Made by a program: the position numbers and the translations under genes | NCBI RefSeq assembly: GCF_036373705.1 | Contig: NC_089850.1 | Coordinates: 30,010,733 to 30,074,732, forward strand | DNA length: 64,000 nt | Reading direction: 5' to 3' | From: Amia ocellicauda | Lineage: Eukaryota > Chordata > Actinopteri > Amiiformes > Amiidae | Part shown: in pieces, positions 39,133 to 53,876 of the stretch | How the letters are laid out: each line of letters begins with the position of its first letter | Position numbering within the stretch: position 1 is the first letter of the stretch | The notes under the pieces: generated by a model | The model's input: only the letters and a program-made list of their open reading frames with translations | Database searches by the model: none | What the model was told of the DNA's origin: nothing

Positions 39133-39294
39133 ATGGCTGAGGCCATAGCCGATACCAGGAGGTTGTTGTCCAAGCCGCAGAACCTGAACGATGCCTATGG
39201 ACCTCCCAGCAATTTCCTAGAGATCGACGTGAGTAACCCACAGACGGTCGGTGTGGGCAGAGGCCGGTTTACCACCTATGAGATCCGGCTGAAG
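39133..39294 (+). CDS. SNX3: SNX3 coding exon 1
   Basis: 162 nt, residues 1-54, with [20 protein letters not shown] and ending YEIRLK. Donor GTGAGC; phase 0. Confidence 0.97.
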
Positions 39295-42200
39295 GTGAGC
39301 AGGACCGGGGGCAGGGGAGCTGGCCTTGTGTGGGCACACTGTGGGAACTGGAGGGAAAGGCAGTTGCAAGCATAGCCTAAATAAAGTGCAGATACCACGA
39401 AACAGGTTAACTTATAATTATAGGTTATGAACATATTTTAGTTAATGTTAGTTTTTTTGTGTTGTTTTCGGGGTGTTTCTTGGGACAGAGGGAGTATAAT
39501 TTGATCTGGCAACGTGGAATGGTCGTGGGTTACTAAATGTCAAATAAACATGGCGCAACTGAAGGAATGCTAATTAGTATCAGAAATAATAAAGCTGTAC
39601 AAGTTATATAATTAAAGTATTCTTCAGCGATACAAGTATAATAAAGTGAAATAACATTTAGAAAATCTAGATCTGCATTCTAATTATCCAAAGTATTGCT
39701 ACAGGACACCCCATTTAAATGGCTACAAAAAGCTTTAAAATGTATTCATATTCATCTATATTTTAGCCTGTGTGTGTGTGTTGGGTATTATTTTAGCCAC
39801 ACCCATTTCATTCCAATGTGGCTAAAGCAGATAGCACACAACCTTTAACGTCTTGACATGATCCATCTCTCCCTGGCATTGAAATACTAAGACCACCCAT
39901 TGCCAGATAATATTAACATGGTAACAAAATACAAAATTGGGCCAAATGTTCACAGTTATCCTTGATTATTCCACCAATGATACATCAATGTGTTGTCTCA
40001 ACATATCAAACAGTGAAACTACTGTCTATTTTTGTTTAAACCAGAATGAAAGAAAATAACTGACAGTGGGGTCATTGCTCTGGTCTAAGTTGTGCAAAAC
40101 CTTTTGTTAGAAAAAAACAATGATCTTGTACTACTAATACTTATGTGAAAATCTTTTAAGTAAATGCTTGCATTGAAATGAGCACAAGAACCAAATATTA
40201 AAACAGTAAGTCACAGAACCCTCCTGACTTTGACTGTGTGTATGTGTATATATAAGTTCAAGGGTAACTGCTGTCAGTCTCATTTGAAAACAAACGTACA
40301 ATGAGTTCATTAATTATAAAACTAAAGCACAATTTTACAGAGTCAACAAAAACGTACTTTAACAACCTGGGAAGTTTTGTGCTCTAGGAATGATTGTGTC
40401 CTACAGCATCACACATAGGAAGCAGAGCATTAACCCCACCCTTGGTTTCAGGGGTTTATGCTCTGGTCTGCTTCCTGGGTGTGATGTAACCAGGACACAG
40501 TTCAGGCAGAGAGCTAGGCGAGCTTTCAGTTGCAATACTTCTTTTTCTTTATCCATAGTTTTGGAAAATATTCATTTTCATTCTTTATATACCAATCTGA
40601 ATGATAGTGGAAGTCAGGATGTTTTCACGGGATGTCCTTACCAGAGCTGAAATCCCTCTTCCGCTCATTGCATCCACATTTCCTTCCTATTGTGTAAATT
40701 GATTTGGAGAACTAAAGTATCTACCCTCAGCAGTACTTACACTATCATGTACAGGCCAAGGTTCAAGTACGTTTTTAAGTTATAATGTGCATTTCTTTAA
40801 GTCGCATGGAATGCAGTGTAAAGCTGGTTTCACTGTAGATAATGATAAGGAAATGTGAAATGTATAAAAGTATTTTAAAATCACACATTCCTTTAAATAC
40901 ATGGTCGTAAAGCCTGAGTAAAACTATTTTATGCTGGTGATGACTAGTGCAACAATCTTCATTTGTCAGCCTCATTTTAGTACACCAAGTGTGAGAGAGA
41001 AATAATTAAATCCTGATGTGTTCGTTAATCTTTTTTTAAGTAATTTGTTGGTTTGGAATATAATTAATATTTTTTTAAACCTTGCAAGTTACACAGTTGC
41101 AGTTTGCTGCCTAACTCGTTCTTTGCATCCACACATGCTCATGATGGACATTGTGAAGAGAACTAAAAATATGATGCCTTAGTGTCAGTTTCAGGCTTTA
41201 CTTTGACCCATCATGCATAGTGAGCAGAAGGCATCTAGCTTTGTAATTGGTAATGATATGGGCTTATGAAATCAATAAGCTTCCAATTGCTTAGCCCAGT
41301 TTCAAGTTTACAAACAGACAAATCTTTTAAATCTGTTAAAGCTACTACATGCATATTTTTATGTATTCATTCGGCAGATGTAAGTCACTTTGGATGAAAC
41401 CAAGGTTGCCTATTTCCAGCATTTTACATTATGCTTAATATATTTGTATCTAAGCATGTGGAGCTAAAATGTATTTGTTTTCTGCTTCATAGTACAATTT
41501 GTAGAAGAGCTTGCAGCTTTCAATCTACTGGGCATTGAATGGATTCAGACTAGCGGCCAAAATACACAACGTTTTTAAATGCTCAGTGCTCCTCAATGCG
41601 TAGGAATGTTTTCTTTTCTTTTTTCTTTGGATTTTGTTTTGTTTGCTTTTTCTGCTTATGTATGATTTTCACAAGGTATGTATGAACCAATGTTTTATCC
41701 CAAGAAACATTACTGGAATAGGCTGTTTAAACTCTCAATTCTTACACAATCCATTTGTACTTAAAGTGGGATTTCTTAATTTACTGAATTTTATAATGTT
41801 GATGGCAGAGGTAATCCCACACTGCCTTAAAATAAATACTGGGACAACAGCCAAAATGAATAAATGACCACTGCTCACATTGTTTATTTTAAAGGATGTA
41901 GGCCTGCCCTTGGAGACTGCTGTAATCATAGAAGGGGGCAGTTCACTGCACAAAGAATATTTACTGGCTGCATTCTCTTCCTGAGTTAGCCATGAAATCT
42001 ATCTAGTGACGTTCTTGAACATCTTTACGTAACATGACCTTTACATAACCTGTGGTACAGTCCATTACTGTACGCCTGTCCCAAACACCTTCTTGCAATA
42101 TATATGATGCCAAACCTGTTGTAAACATTGATGAATTGAACAACCTATGTTTTTTTTTGGTTTTTTTGGCTTTACATTCAAAGGTGAATGCCCTAAAGAT

Positions 42201-45200
42201 ACAATGAGAATTATGGGGTGTTCGGTTTGGTCAGGGTTGTACGAGTACACCATCTGGTGTGAACAGATCTCGGTACAAAATCCATATACTTCCCATGTTT
42301 GTTTATGAGTGAACAGTAGAATATTATTTACTTGCCACAGAGATCTTGTAAAAAGAAAAAGCTCTCTATAAATGTTTTGTTAACACACCCTGTGTCCATT
42401 CATATTGTTCTTAAGTACATCGTGCCAAGTTTTGAGTGTGGCCACACATTAGGTATAAATTACCGTATTCTCTTTAAAATTATATATTTTAATTGACGTG
42501 ACCTTTTGTCAGATACATTACTGGATTTTCTTTTCGAGTCGGGCTGTCTAATCCTATTCATGGGCCCACAAAGAGTCCCAGATCAAGTTACTGTGAAGAG
42601 ATACTTACAGTTCTGTGACCGAACATGCCTACCACTTTCACGTAATTATGTTTATGAACTATTGTCCCTGACTTACCCTTTTGCTTTGACGTATCACTGT
42701 GTAAACAATATCAACCCACGTTATAAAGAATGCAAAGTCATTTTTCTGTTTACAGATTTTTTTGAAACTCGCATTAAACCCATATGTCAAATACAGGGGA
42801 ATGTGTTAACTGCACCGATTGTTCGGACTGTAAGTCTCTGATTTGTAAACGTACCTGTACAAGGCCAATTGCAGTGTTATTTCCAAGGATCACCAGACTT
42901 GATATTGTGACTTTAAATATAAAACTATGTGAATGTGTCCTGCGATGCGTGGCTGTGATATTCAACAGGCAATATTTATTTGTTTATTAGAGATTTTCCA
43001 GCAATACTGGCCAGATTCTTAGCCATCATTAATTTTTCTTCCAGTGTTTCCACCTTTGTTGTCATCTGTAATTTGGCACATTCCCAAAGAAGTAATTTCA
43101 ATAGAAATGGAATTTACAGTACTATTACGGTCAATGACTTGGAGTAATGCTTTTTTTGTATGTGGTGCACAATTGTGTCACTATGGAAATGTGTGAGTGA
43201 AAAGATGTTTGTCTAAAGGTCCTTTACATTCCTTTTTTTTATATTTTGGAAACAGTCAGTTACATCAGTCATATTATGATCTTTTTTTCTTTATTACTTT
43301 TAGTATTTTGAGAAAAAAAAAAAAAAAAGCATTTAAAAATAAATATACACACGCATACATATTTTTTAAAATGTTCATGCATTAAAGTATCAGCTAGGAC
43401 ATTATGTAAATGTCTTGTACAACTGTGAACTTTCAACTTTATAGAGTGTCCATTTCATCATTCATGCTGGTGTTTTATGCAATTAAATCATTAGTGAAGA
43501 GTTACATTCACACATTAAAGTTAGTGTTCTTTTTCTGGCACCCACATTTGTCTTGATGTTCAGGAGGAAATTGCTACATATTGGGCTACATCCGAGCAGA
43601 GCTACAATTACTGTCAACTTAACAGTAAGCTACCTGCTTTCAGAAATCACCATGGTTACATAAGTAATTAAAAAAAAAAAGTGATAAACAACACTAATAT
43701 ATGAACAAATACTTATTTTAATAAAGAACCTCATTTTAATCCATAGAATGTATCTGTTCATAATTTGTATATTTTGTCTCATTAAATTTAAAAAATGGCA
43801 ATCTTTTTTGCAGATTCCTTATGCTTTGGCATAATTGTATTTGTGTGCTTGATGGCAAAATAAAATTGATATTATATAACTCGAAATCCATAAAATGGTC
43901 TTCCATGTTCCTGCTAACATTAGTGTAAAATGGTATCATAAAGACCATTTACAGTACTTTCCATTGTGGGATTCGTCAACTGCTATGTAGTGCATCCATT
44001 AAACTGTTATGACCTGCCTGTACATTACTTGCTTCAGTGTAATCCAGTCCGCAAATGCAATTTTCAGTGACTCATTCCTGGGAGCAGGTATGTAGCATTG
44101 TCGTATTAATGTGCCCATATCAAAATTATTCAAGAGGTTTGGATAGGTTCTGTAGGAAAGTAGTAGTGCTACTTTAGATGCTCTTTTCAGATCAAAATGT
44201 GGTATTTGTTTTTGAATTTTATGAGAATATTAGTTTCAGAATTTTGACCAAATAGTCATATTTCAAAATCCTACTTAAAGAAAAGGAAAAATAAAATGTT
44301 TTAACCATCAGAATCCAGTGCTAGTTATAACGGAGATCTACATAAGGTTTCCCAATATAGACTAAGCAACTATAGAAATCTGTGTATAAACTAAGATTTG
44401 ATTTGATAACCGTCACACTGTTCTTTATTTGTTTAGTCCTGTGTGTCCATTATTAGATCATCTTTAGGTGAAAAATGACTTTCCAGTATTACCATGTCTT
44501 TACCTCCAGAAGGTAAATTGCTTTCCTCTTTAAAGAACTTGTCTGAGAGCTCTGGCAATGATTAGGTTAAATATAAAACTACTGTACTGATTTGTGTGTA
44601 ATAATTAGCATATGCGTGTAATCAGCATTATTGTGTAGAATGAAACCTCCTGCGACCCTGCTTTACATATGACTACAGAAAGGGAGCATCTCCCACAAGT
44701 AACCTAACTTTCCCGTCATTTTCCTGGAATGTAACTTTGTATTTAACATATATCCTCTATTTTTTTTTAATAAAAATTTTTGGGTAATTTCAAAGCAAAA
44801 TATAAAGGAAGAAGCTTTGCTTTTTTTGTGTGTGCTGAAACTAGTTACAGAAGTCTGTCTCAGCCAAACTTGATAGTCTTACTAATTTTTTTTTTTTTTT
44901 TTTATAACTTAAACTCTAGACTGCTGGACTAAAACAGCTACTTTAATCCTCCCATTCAGCAGAGAGAATAATGAACAAGGGGGAGAGATTTCCTTCCCCC
45001 CTCCATCAGAGCACAAAAAGAATCCTCCCCCCTGAACTCGCAGCTGTTTACAGTCACAGCACAGCAAAGAGACATTACCTTTTTGCAAAGGCTTTGAAGG
45101 CTGCAGAGCTATGGTTTCATAGCTGGCTTTTAGAGTTCTTCAGATCCACATTTAATTACTTCATGGCAAGCTCACAACCATAGTGTGTATGGTTAATCAT

Positions 45201-48200
45201 ATTGCAAATATCTGCCCCCAAAGAAAGTTTGAGTAATCGCAAGGCCACACTGAAGGATGGGCTTCGCCGTGCGTTGAGGTGCCTCGATCTGTGACCTGAG
45301 GTACGAAATGATGCACTTAAGCAAATGTGTTTAGACGTATGTAAATATCATATCCCATGTACTGACAGACTATACTTCCAAGGGGACCAGTAACATGAGT
45401 GACTGTTTGGTCAGATGTCAAAACCTCAGATTTGTGAAACTTACACATTTTGCAAGTAGTGTCTCAAGGAACACTAACTGACATGTTTGCTTTCACTGGG
45501 CTACAATTGTTGGCACATAGCTAGGTTACTATTGAAGTGACGAGTACTTAAAGCTCAACGATAACTCCAGTTGTAGAAGGTGTTCCTTTGCTGAGCAGTG
45601 AATTGGATTGCTTAGTAACTTATCTGTGTTGGCTCAGATTAATGTGTACGTACCTTTCTCCTTCACACCCTTTGTGAGAGCTGGAGTTCCTGTATTTCAC
45701 ATGACACTGGAATTGTAATGGGGGACTTTGTTTTTTCCTCTCTCATTCAAGTAGCAAAACACTAAAGTATTAAAGTACACAAATATTATATAATTAAATG
45801 TAAGGGTGTTCCCCCAGATATATTCAAAAAGCAAATTACATTGTTTAAAATCAAGAACAACCCAGCTTTGCGATATTTAAAAAAACCGACAAACACTTAT
45901 CTGAGATATTTTTAATCTCCATTTCTTATTTTACCATTTTGTGTAACGTAAAATCATCGTTGTTATATTTTCAGTCATTACGTTCTTGAAAGTTAACAGA
46001 TGAAAAATATCCTGAATGAGCTGTCAATTTATTTTTTCAATATAAAAAATTATTTACATTATGCGTATATTTACCTGGTAAAAAAAAGTGCATTATTTTC
46101 CTGTAAACATGCTATGAAGTGCTGTTATAAATTAAAAAAAAAAAGAAATATGGATTATATTAAGAACACAATTTCTGTCCAAATATGTACAGCCTCATTT
46201 AAGAGCACACTTTCATAAGCTTATTAGCAAAATGTTTCAAATGGATACCAAGTTTAGAAATCTTACTTGAGGAGAAAATGGAAAACCTAGCAAAAACTAA
46301 AAAGAAAAATCTGTTTCTCTGTCACAGCTTTCTTGTTGTTTTGTTATGACCTCTGTTCATTAATAGAAATGGGCGGCCTGTCAACCACAGTCAAGTGTAA
46401 TCCAAACTATACAGCATCCTTTCAGACAACTATTTTAATGGAAATGTGGAGCATATTGTATCAAGGCTACCATATCCTACTTGAAATGACAGTATTAAAA
46501 GTAGAAGTTGATACTATGGTAACAAAGCAGCTTTCTGCTGCAGAATCGAACTGTGTTAGGCTGGGGAGAGTGCGCTGAGAGGCAGAGACGTTCTTCATTG
46601 TTCTTTTCTTTGGAATATGATGCGATGAGATGGCATTGTGCTTTGCCTGCCTTCCATTTTTTTTCATTTCATACTTGTATTTAGAGGGGACTCTTTAACT
46701 TGACTTGATCCATCCTGCTAAAAGCTAATGCATAGCCGGCCTTGAACTGTTCACAGATAAGTGGTGCAACCTTTCTGCTTTCTAATGAGTGATGGTATTG
46801 TTTTTAACACATGCATACATTTGAATGCCAGCTTCAAACCCCTATGTAAGCCATGTGGGAGCTTTTAACAGATCAGTAGGGGCTAGATTTTGAAGAAGCG
46901 AACTAAGTAGATGTTTGGACAATGGCTGTGTTTTCGTCCTATAGACAGAACCGAGGCTGGCCTGGTCTCTCTCCTTCAGTCTTTATTAAATATCATTGCA
47001 TCGTCACAGGCAGAGTGGTGTTAATGTCAGCTATGGCTATGTGATCATATCATATCGGCAGCCTGCTTATTGTGGTGTTTCTCCTTGATGAAGTATCAAT
47101 AACTGCTATTTTTTTTTATATATGCAGGCATTTTTTCAGCTGCCGTTTATTATGATTATTATAAATAAATATAATTTCCTGTACATTTATAAAAGGCTAG
47201 ATCTTCCTTCTTGTGTAAAGCTAGATGCTAGCATTGTTTTTAGAACACAAGAGAACTAATTAATGACATTTTTCAGAAAAATGAAAGTTTTTCAAAACCT
47301 TGTTGCAAAGCGTTGAAGCCTATATTTGTTGTCTGGTACTGTTTTTATTTTTATTAAATTTTATGCTAACAACTTGCAAGGAATAGATCACGTATCTGCA
47401 TTTGAGACAAGCATATGAGGTGTTGCTTGTTTTAAACTGATTTATTGGTGAAAAAAACAAGAGGAATTGTTTGTAGCCAAAGTCAATTTTAAATTGATTC
47501 AATTTGTTATAGCACCACCCTTTGCAAGGTTGAGACAAAGTGCTTCACAGAATAAATGAACTATCAAAAATAGTAATTTACAACAAAATGTAAAAATAAA
47601 CCATTAGACACGGAGGAGAAAAACAAAAACTGAGATGATAGAGGATAAAATAGATCTCTGGGGTCGACATCCCTCTAAGGAAGGCCTGTCTGCTGTCTGG
47701 CAACATAATATAAAATGGCGAACAATTTGTTCCTTCAAGTAATCTGTGTAGAATGAGGTAGGAAATGCTTTAACAGCAACTGTAATTCTTTGGAGTGGAG
47801 TGGGCTTTGATTGTTTACTTTGTAACAGTCTATCAATTTGCTTGTGGTTTACATTACTTCTGCACTTAACACCAACTCTCTTTGCTGGATAATAAAGTGT
47901 GCTTGGCTTTATTTATTTAGGGTAAGCACACTGCCTGTATAAGCCTGCCTTGTGTGTTTGCTTTTACCATCAGGCAGTTTTTAAAATGATATCTAACTTG
48001 AAAGTATAGTCAAATGTTCATGCCAGTTTATACATGGCACAGTCATATATATGTATTTTTTTTTGGTATTGCCAATTGCTACTTGCACGTACCCATACAT
48101 TCAAGTGAACTTTCCTTGCATTACAGTTTGAAAAGCATGTAGCTGAGCTGTTCTGAAGTTCAGGCAGTTAACCTATGATTAGATTAACGCAAAAGACTTG

Positions 48201-49598
48201 CAGAGAGAGAATCCCACATTTAATTTACCATTGGTAGGTGGATGAGTATTTTCACTGTTTTCACTGTTTCACTGCATTGTTTTGACTTTATAATACAGAA
48301 GGAAGACTTGCTTTGATGTATGTTTTATTTTATTGAAAAGTTTACACAAAGAGCTGTCGGCACAAAGCAAACAAGTCTGTGAGCACCATTTCAGGGAGGC
48401 TGCTAAATGTTCGTTTCCTAAGAAAGCAAACTGTTTGTCACACATCACTCTGAATGTACCGAACCACAGCAGCCTACAATCTACAATAGTCTTGTAATGC
48501 TCTTTTTACAGTAAAGAAAACTATAAATATCTAATGCTTTCTCTTGTCCAGAATCCCAGTTCAGTACTATTTGACTGGGACTGAAACTGAAAAGGGTGTA
48601 CTTGTGATGCTAAGGTACTTCTCATAGAGGGAACAAATTTGTCATGTTTCACTTGAGGTAGTGAGGTAATGGAGAAGTGAAAGTGACTCACTACACCCTC
48701 TGAAATCTCAACCAGCTACCCAGAAGCTCAAGCAGTACACATTCTGAGGGTGCTTCCTTTTACTTTTCCCCCCCTCATAAAAGAAAATCAAGAGTGAATC
48801 CATTTTGAAGCCTTCTACAGTACTACTCGAGCAACAAAAGAGGTTTTACTCCGCCTTCTAACGTGTTTTTTTTATTTTAAATAAAAGAAGCAAAAAGGTT
48901 ATTAGTTGTACAACTAGGTAATGCATATATTATTTTTAACCACACTGATGTCTACCTTGCTTCCCTGAGCATTTTCTTGATTTTCTTTTTTTTCTCTCTC
49001 CAAGAAACAAAACCAAAAAATCTATAGTGACTACTACGTGTTCAAACTATATTTTTTGTTTTTTGGTTCAGTTAAACACCACAGGTTAGATGGCAGAAAA
49101 CATTGAATGTGGCCAATATAGGATGTTTTCAGCTGTCTGCTTTCCTAAAGGATGTCCAAATGTAGGATTTGGTGGCCTTACATTAAGAGCAGCTTTGGGA
49201 GTCTACTGCCTCTTGTTTTCAGAAACCACACTACCTTTTTTTTTTCCTTTTTCCTTTCCTAAGAAGGGTGCAGCGTTATCAACATACAGTTAAGCAGTTC
49301 ATAATTACAATAGTTTGTACATGGTGCTTTGTTTGTCATTGGCTGACCTTGTTTCCATAAAGTTCCCCTCCAGTTGTATCAGGATGCCGCTCTGCAACCC
49401 CCCCCCCCCCATTCTCAAAAAGATTGTAGTTTCATTTGAAAGGGATTTACCAAATCTATAATTTTCACTTTCGTAAGAAACAGGCTCATTTAAACTTAGT
49501 CCATAGAATGAAAGCCATGAATGTGGAGTTCTTGCTGTACATTTTGGAATCAAATCTCTATTTGAAATGGCAACATGCCTTTATCATGCTTTGCTTTT

Positions 49599-49644
<46 letters not shown>

Positions 49645-51053
49645 TCACCTAAAGGATTATTAGGAACACCTGTTCAATTTCTCATTAATGCAATTATCTA
49701 ACCAACCAATCACATGGCAGTTGCTTCAATGCATTTAGGGGTGTGGTCCTGGTCAAGACAATCTCCTGAACTCCAAACTGAATGTCTGAATGGGAGAGAA
49801 AGGTGATTTAAGCAATTTTGAGCGTGGCATGGTTGTTGGTGCCAGACGGGCCGGTCTGAGTATTTCACAATCTGCTCAGTTACTGGGATTTTCACGCACA
49901 ACCATTTCTAGGGTTTACAAAGAATGGTGTGAAAAGGGAAAAACATCCAGTATGCGGCAGTCCTGTGGGCGAAAATGCCTTGTTGATGCTAGAGGTCAGA
50001 GGAGAATGGGCCGACTGATTCAAGCTGATAGAAGAGCAACTTTGACTGAAATAACCACTCGTTACAACCGAGGTATGCAGCAAAGCATTTGTGAAGCCAC
50101 AACACGTACAACCTTGAGGCGGATGGGCTACAACAGCAGAAGACCCCACCGGGTACCACTCATCTCCACTACAAATAGGAAAAAGAGGCTACAATTTGCA
50201 CAAGCTCACCAAAAATGGACAGTTGAAGACTGGAAAAATGTTGCCTGGTCTGATGAGTCTCGATTTCTGTTGAGACATTCAGATGGTAGAGTCAGAATTT
50301 GGCGTAAACAGAATGAGAACATATGGATCCATCATGCCTTGTTACCACTGTGCAGGCTGGTGGTGGTGGTGTAATGGTGTGGGGGATGTTTTCTTGGCAC
50401 ACTTTAGGCCCCTTAGTGCCAATTGGGCATCGTTTAAATGCCACGGCCTACCTGAGCATTGTTTCTGACCATGTCCATCCCTTTATGACCACCATGTACC
50501 CATCCTCTGATGGCTACTTCCAGCAGGATAATGCACCATGTCACAAAGGTCGAATCATTTCAAATTGGTTTCTTGAACATGACAATGAGTTCACTGTACT
50601 AAACTGGCCCCCACAGTCACCAGATCTCAACCCAATAGAGCATCTTTGGGATGTGGTGGAACGGGAGCTTCGTGCCCTGGATGTGCATCCCACAAATCTC
50701 CATCAACTGCAAGATGCTATCCTATCAATATGGGCCAACATTTCTAAAGAATGCTTTCAGCACCTTGTTGAATCAATGCCACGTAGAATTAAGGCAGTTC
50801 TGAAGGCGAAAGGGGGTCAAACACAGTATTAGTATGGTGTTCCTAATAATCTTTTAGGTGAGTGTATATATATATATATATAATCTCTATATCTATAGAT
50901 GTATATATAAATTCTTTACAAGAATGAAACAAACAATCTCATTTGTGACTTCATATTAGACAGCCTTTCAAAAAGGAATATTGTATGTATGGTATGCATT
51001 TTAAACCTGAAGCATGTCAGTCTTGTAATATTTATTGGAGGCAAGCACAGTAC

Positions 51054-51094
<41 letters not shown>

Positions 51095-51103
51095 GTGTGT
51101 ATG

Positions 51104-51153
<50 letters not shown>

Positions 51154-52858
51154 ATGGGCAAAATAATGTACATATTCGCATGTTTTCACCATTGCATCAT
51201 TGCAGTGTCTAATGCAGAGTGTTTGCACTCACAGGGCCAACTCAGAGTAAATGCTACATGAAGATCTGTTATCAAGGAGTGGAAGCCTGTTGGGTTTGAG
51301 TTTACAGTGTAGTCTCGGAGTTTGTGTTTCTTAAGAGTAGGGTGTACAGGTACTATTTATGTTTGTTTTTGAAGAAGGAAGCATACAAATAAAAAGGCTA
51401 AATGCCAAAGGAAAAGGCTAGTGGAAGATCTCTTGCAGATATTCATCTGAAAAGGTGAATCATTCTTCTCTTCTGATGCATCTCCACAGAGCTTTGGATT
51501 TGTGGAAATGTGGGTGCAAGTGTAGGTTGCACTACCCTTTTGAAGAACAAGCTTGAAACAATCAAGATGTGCCTTGCTTTTCACAGTCACTTATGAGGCT
51601 TTTCAGAATGTGTAATGATTTTTTTTCTTAAGTCCTCGTCTGCAGCAGTCATGAAGAAGACCTTCTCCTTAGCCCTTGAGGATTTGTATATTATTAGGAA
51701 CTGTAAAATGATGATAATGGAGTTTGTACAGAACTTTATATTTTCAAAAACAAGTACAACACTTGAATCACATCTCTCACCTTTTCAAATTATAATTACA
51801 ATTTTTCCTATACCTGTGAAAAGTAAGAAATGCACTATGATTTACCCAAATAGGCCTAGTTGTTCAAATCTCCAGTGCTAATTAATGCAGATCTAAACAG
51901 GATGGATTTTAGCGAGTCATTATTCAAGCTACCTTTATTGATTTATTATTTAAGTAAATCACAGTGGAAACTTAGTCGGAAGTGGTAGAAAAAAATGTAC
52001 TGTGTATGAGACCTTGAGCTATTTCAGTACAATTCTTGTGTTTAGTGTTTCGAGCCACTGAAGAACGTGTCCTGTGGTGTCATTAAGTGCAAGTATGGCA
52101 AGCTTACTTTCTTCACTCTTCAGGGCCTAGTGCCTTTTATAGGACCATAGCTTTGTGACCAGAGCATGTCAGGACATCCTGCTGCCATTTTAATGCAAAC
52201 TTTTCTCATCACATCGGAAAAAAGATGGATTTAATAATAAAAAAATAAAAAAACGGGGGTTTCAGATTGATGCATTGCTCTCCCTTGTAAATTGACTTTT
52301 TTTTTTTTCCTCTCGCTTTCGTATACAATCAGTGGATTGTTTTCACATACAGACTAGGGATCCCTATTAATTTGCCATTAGATGCCATTATTACATGGCA
52401 CCATTCCTTCATGGAGGAGTTTGGTAGGGCTGGTCCTGGAATTGAGGTTTTGGTCATCCCAGCTGTCACCCTGTCTTAGACAGGGGCTTGCGGAAGTATG
52501 GCTAACATTAGAAATATTATCGTTTGAGACCCTTTTATTTAATAAAAAAAGAAAATCCAACCCCATAAGGTTAGGGATTTTGTACAGTTATTTACAAAAC
52601 CCTTTCAGACACTTATTTGGTGTCATCACCACCCACATATTCCTGTGTCCACAATATTATACTTTAACTGAGGCTTCACGATTTTACTGTTTGAGATCAT
52701 ATGACTGGGTGCAGAAGCATCAATAGGTTGTATTACCGAATGCCTTAAGCTACTGCTAGGTCATAACCCTGGAATTCACGGTTTTATTTGGGTTGACTTG
52801 TGGACAAGACTCAAGTAAACCACTTTTTCTGATTTTATCGGTTTGATTAGTATTATTT

Positions 52859-52935
<77 letters not shown>

Positions 52936-53841
52936 TACTTACTTATACAGAGAGACCCCTGCCCCACACATTTCCTTACAGTGCAGTTGCTGGGTTAGTG
53001 TCACAAGATTGTGAGAGGGAATTTCTGCACACACTGAAGTGGATTAGTGCCTCTTAAGCAGTGTATTACCTATAACGATGATATGTTGTTTCGAGGATTA
53101 ACTTTATAGACTTCCGTGCTGAGAGGTAACAGAACTCTGAGGGAAAGCCATTCACAAACCTGATCTTAACACGCCTGACAATGAGAGAGCGCTAAGCCTC
53201 TTCTCCGGTAACTGGAGAGGAGGGAATTAAACATGGAGAGTCTCACCTGAATGAAAAAAAAAAGATCAGTGTTGTACCTGTTTATTAGCACCTTTGTAGT
53301 CTCACAAAGACAGGAGGATATTTAAAGCCAGGGAGGGCAAGCTCAGGTAAAAAGCTAATAGATTAAATCAAAAGAGTAATCCAAAGCTTAGCTCCCTCAG
53401 GATTCTAATCTTTCCTCTCTGGGGGAGAACAACTTCAAACTCTCCTTAATAAGAATGCTGCTGAATCGAGGGAAAAAAAATACATATATATTTTTTTCAT
53501 TATGTATTATTTTTGTATGGACCTAACTTTAAGATAATTGGTTTTTCGGTGAAATTGTATTTCAATTATGAATCCCCAAAAAGAATTCATGTGCTGTACC
53601 TATAAAATGCATTTTAAATTGAGTTTGGCTAAGAGCAATGCACAATGTTCTTTACAACGAAAAGAAACGTGGCTGCCAAGGAAACCATTTCAAGGGCGGT
53701 ATACTGACTTATTATGTTAGACATAAGTATGAACCAGTATGGCCCTTGTAAAACCACTTAAATACAAAGTCATACAGGCTTTTCTGATGCTAGACAATCT
53801 TCATGATTTTGTTTACAGCAATTTTTTATTTTTATTCTTTT

Positions 53842-53876
<35 letters not shown>

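Noticed and set aside
49892..50149. 85-codon minus-strand frame
   Set aside because: Shadow of the Tc1 transposase on the opposite strand.
50985..51261. Frames rich in Tyr-Ile repeats
   Set aside because: Translation of a (TA)n microsatellite.
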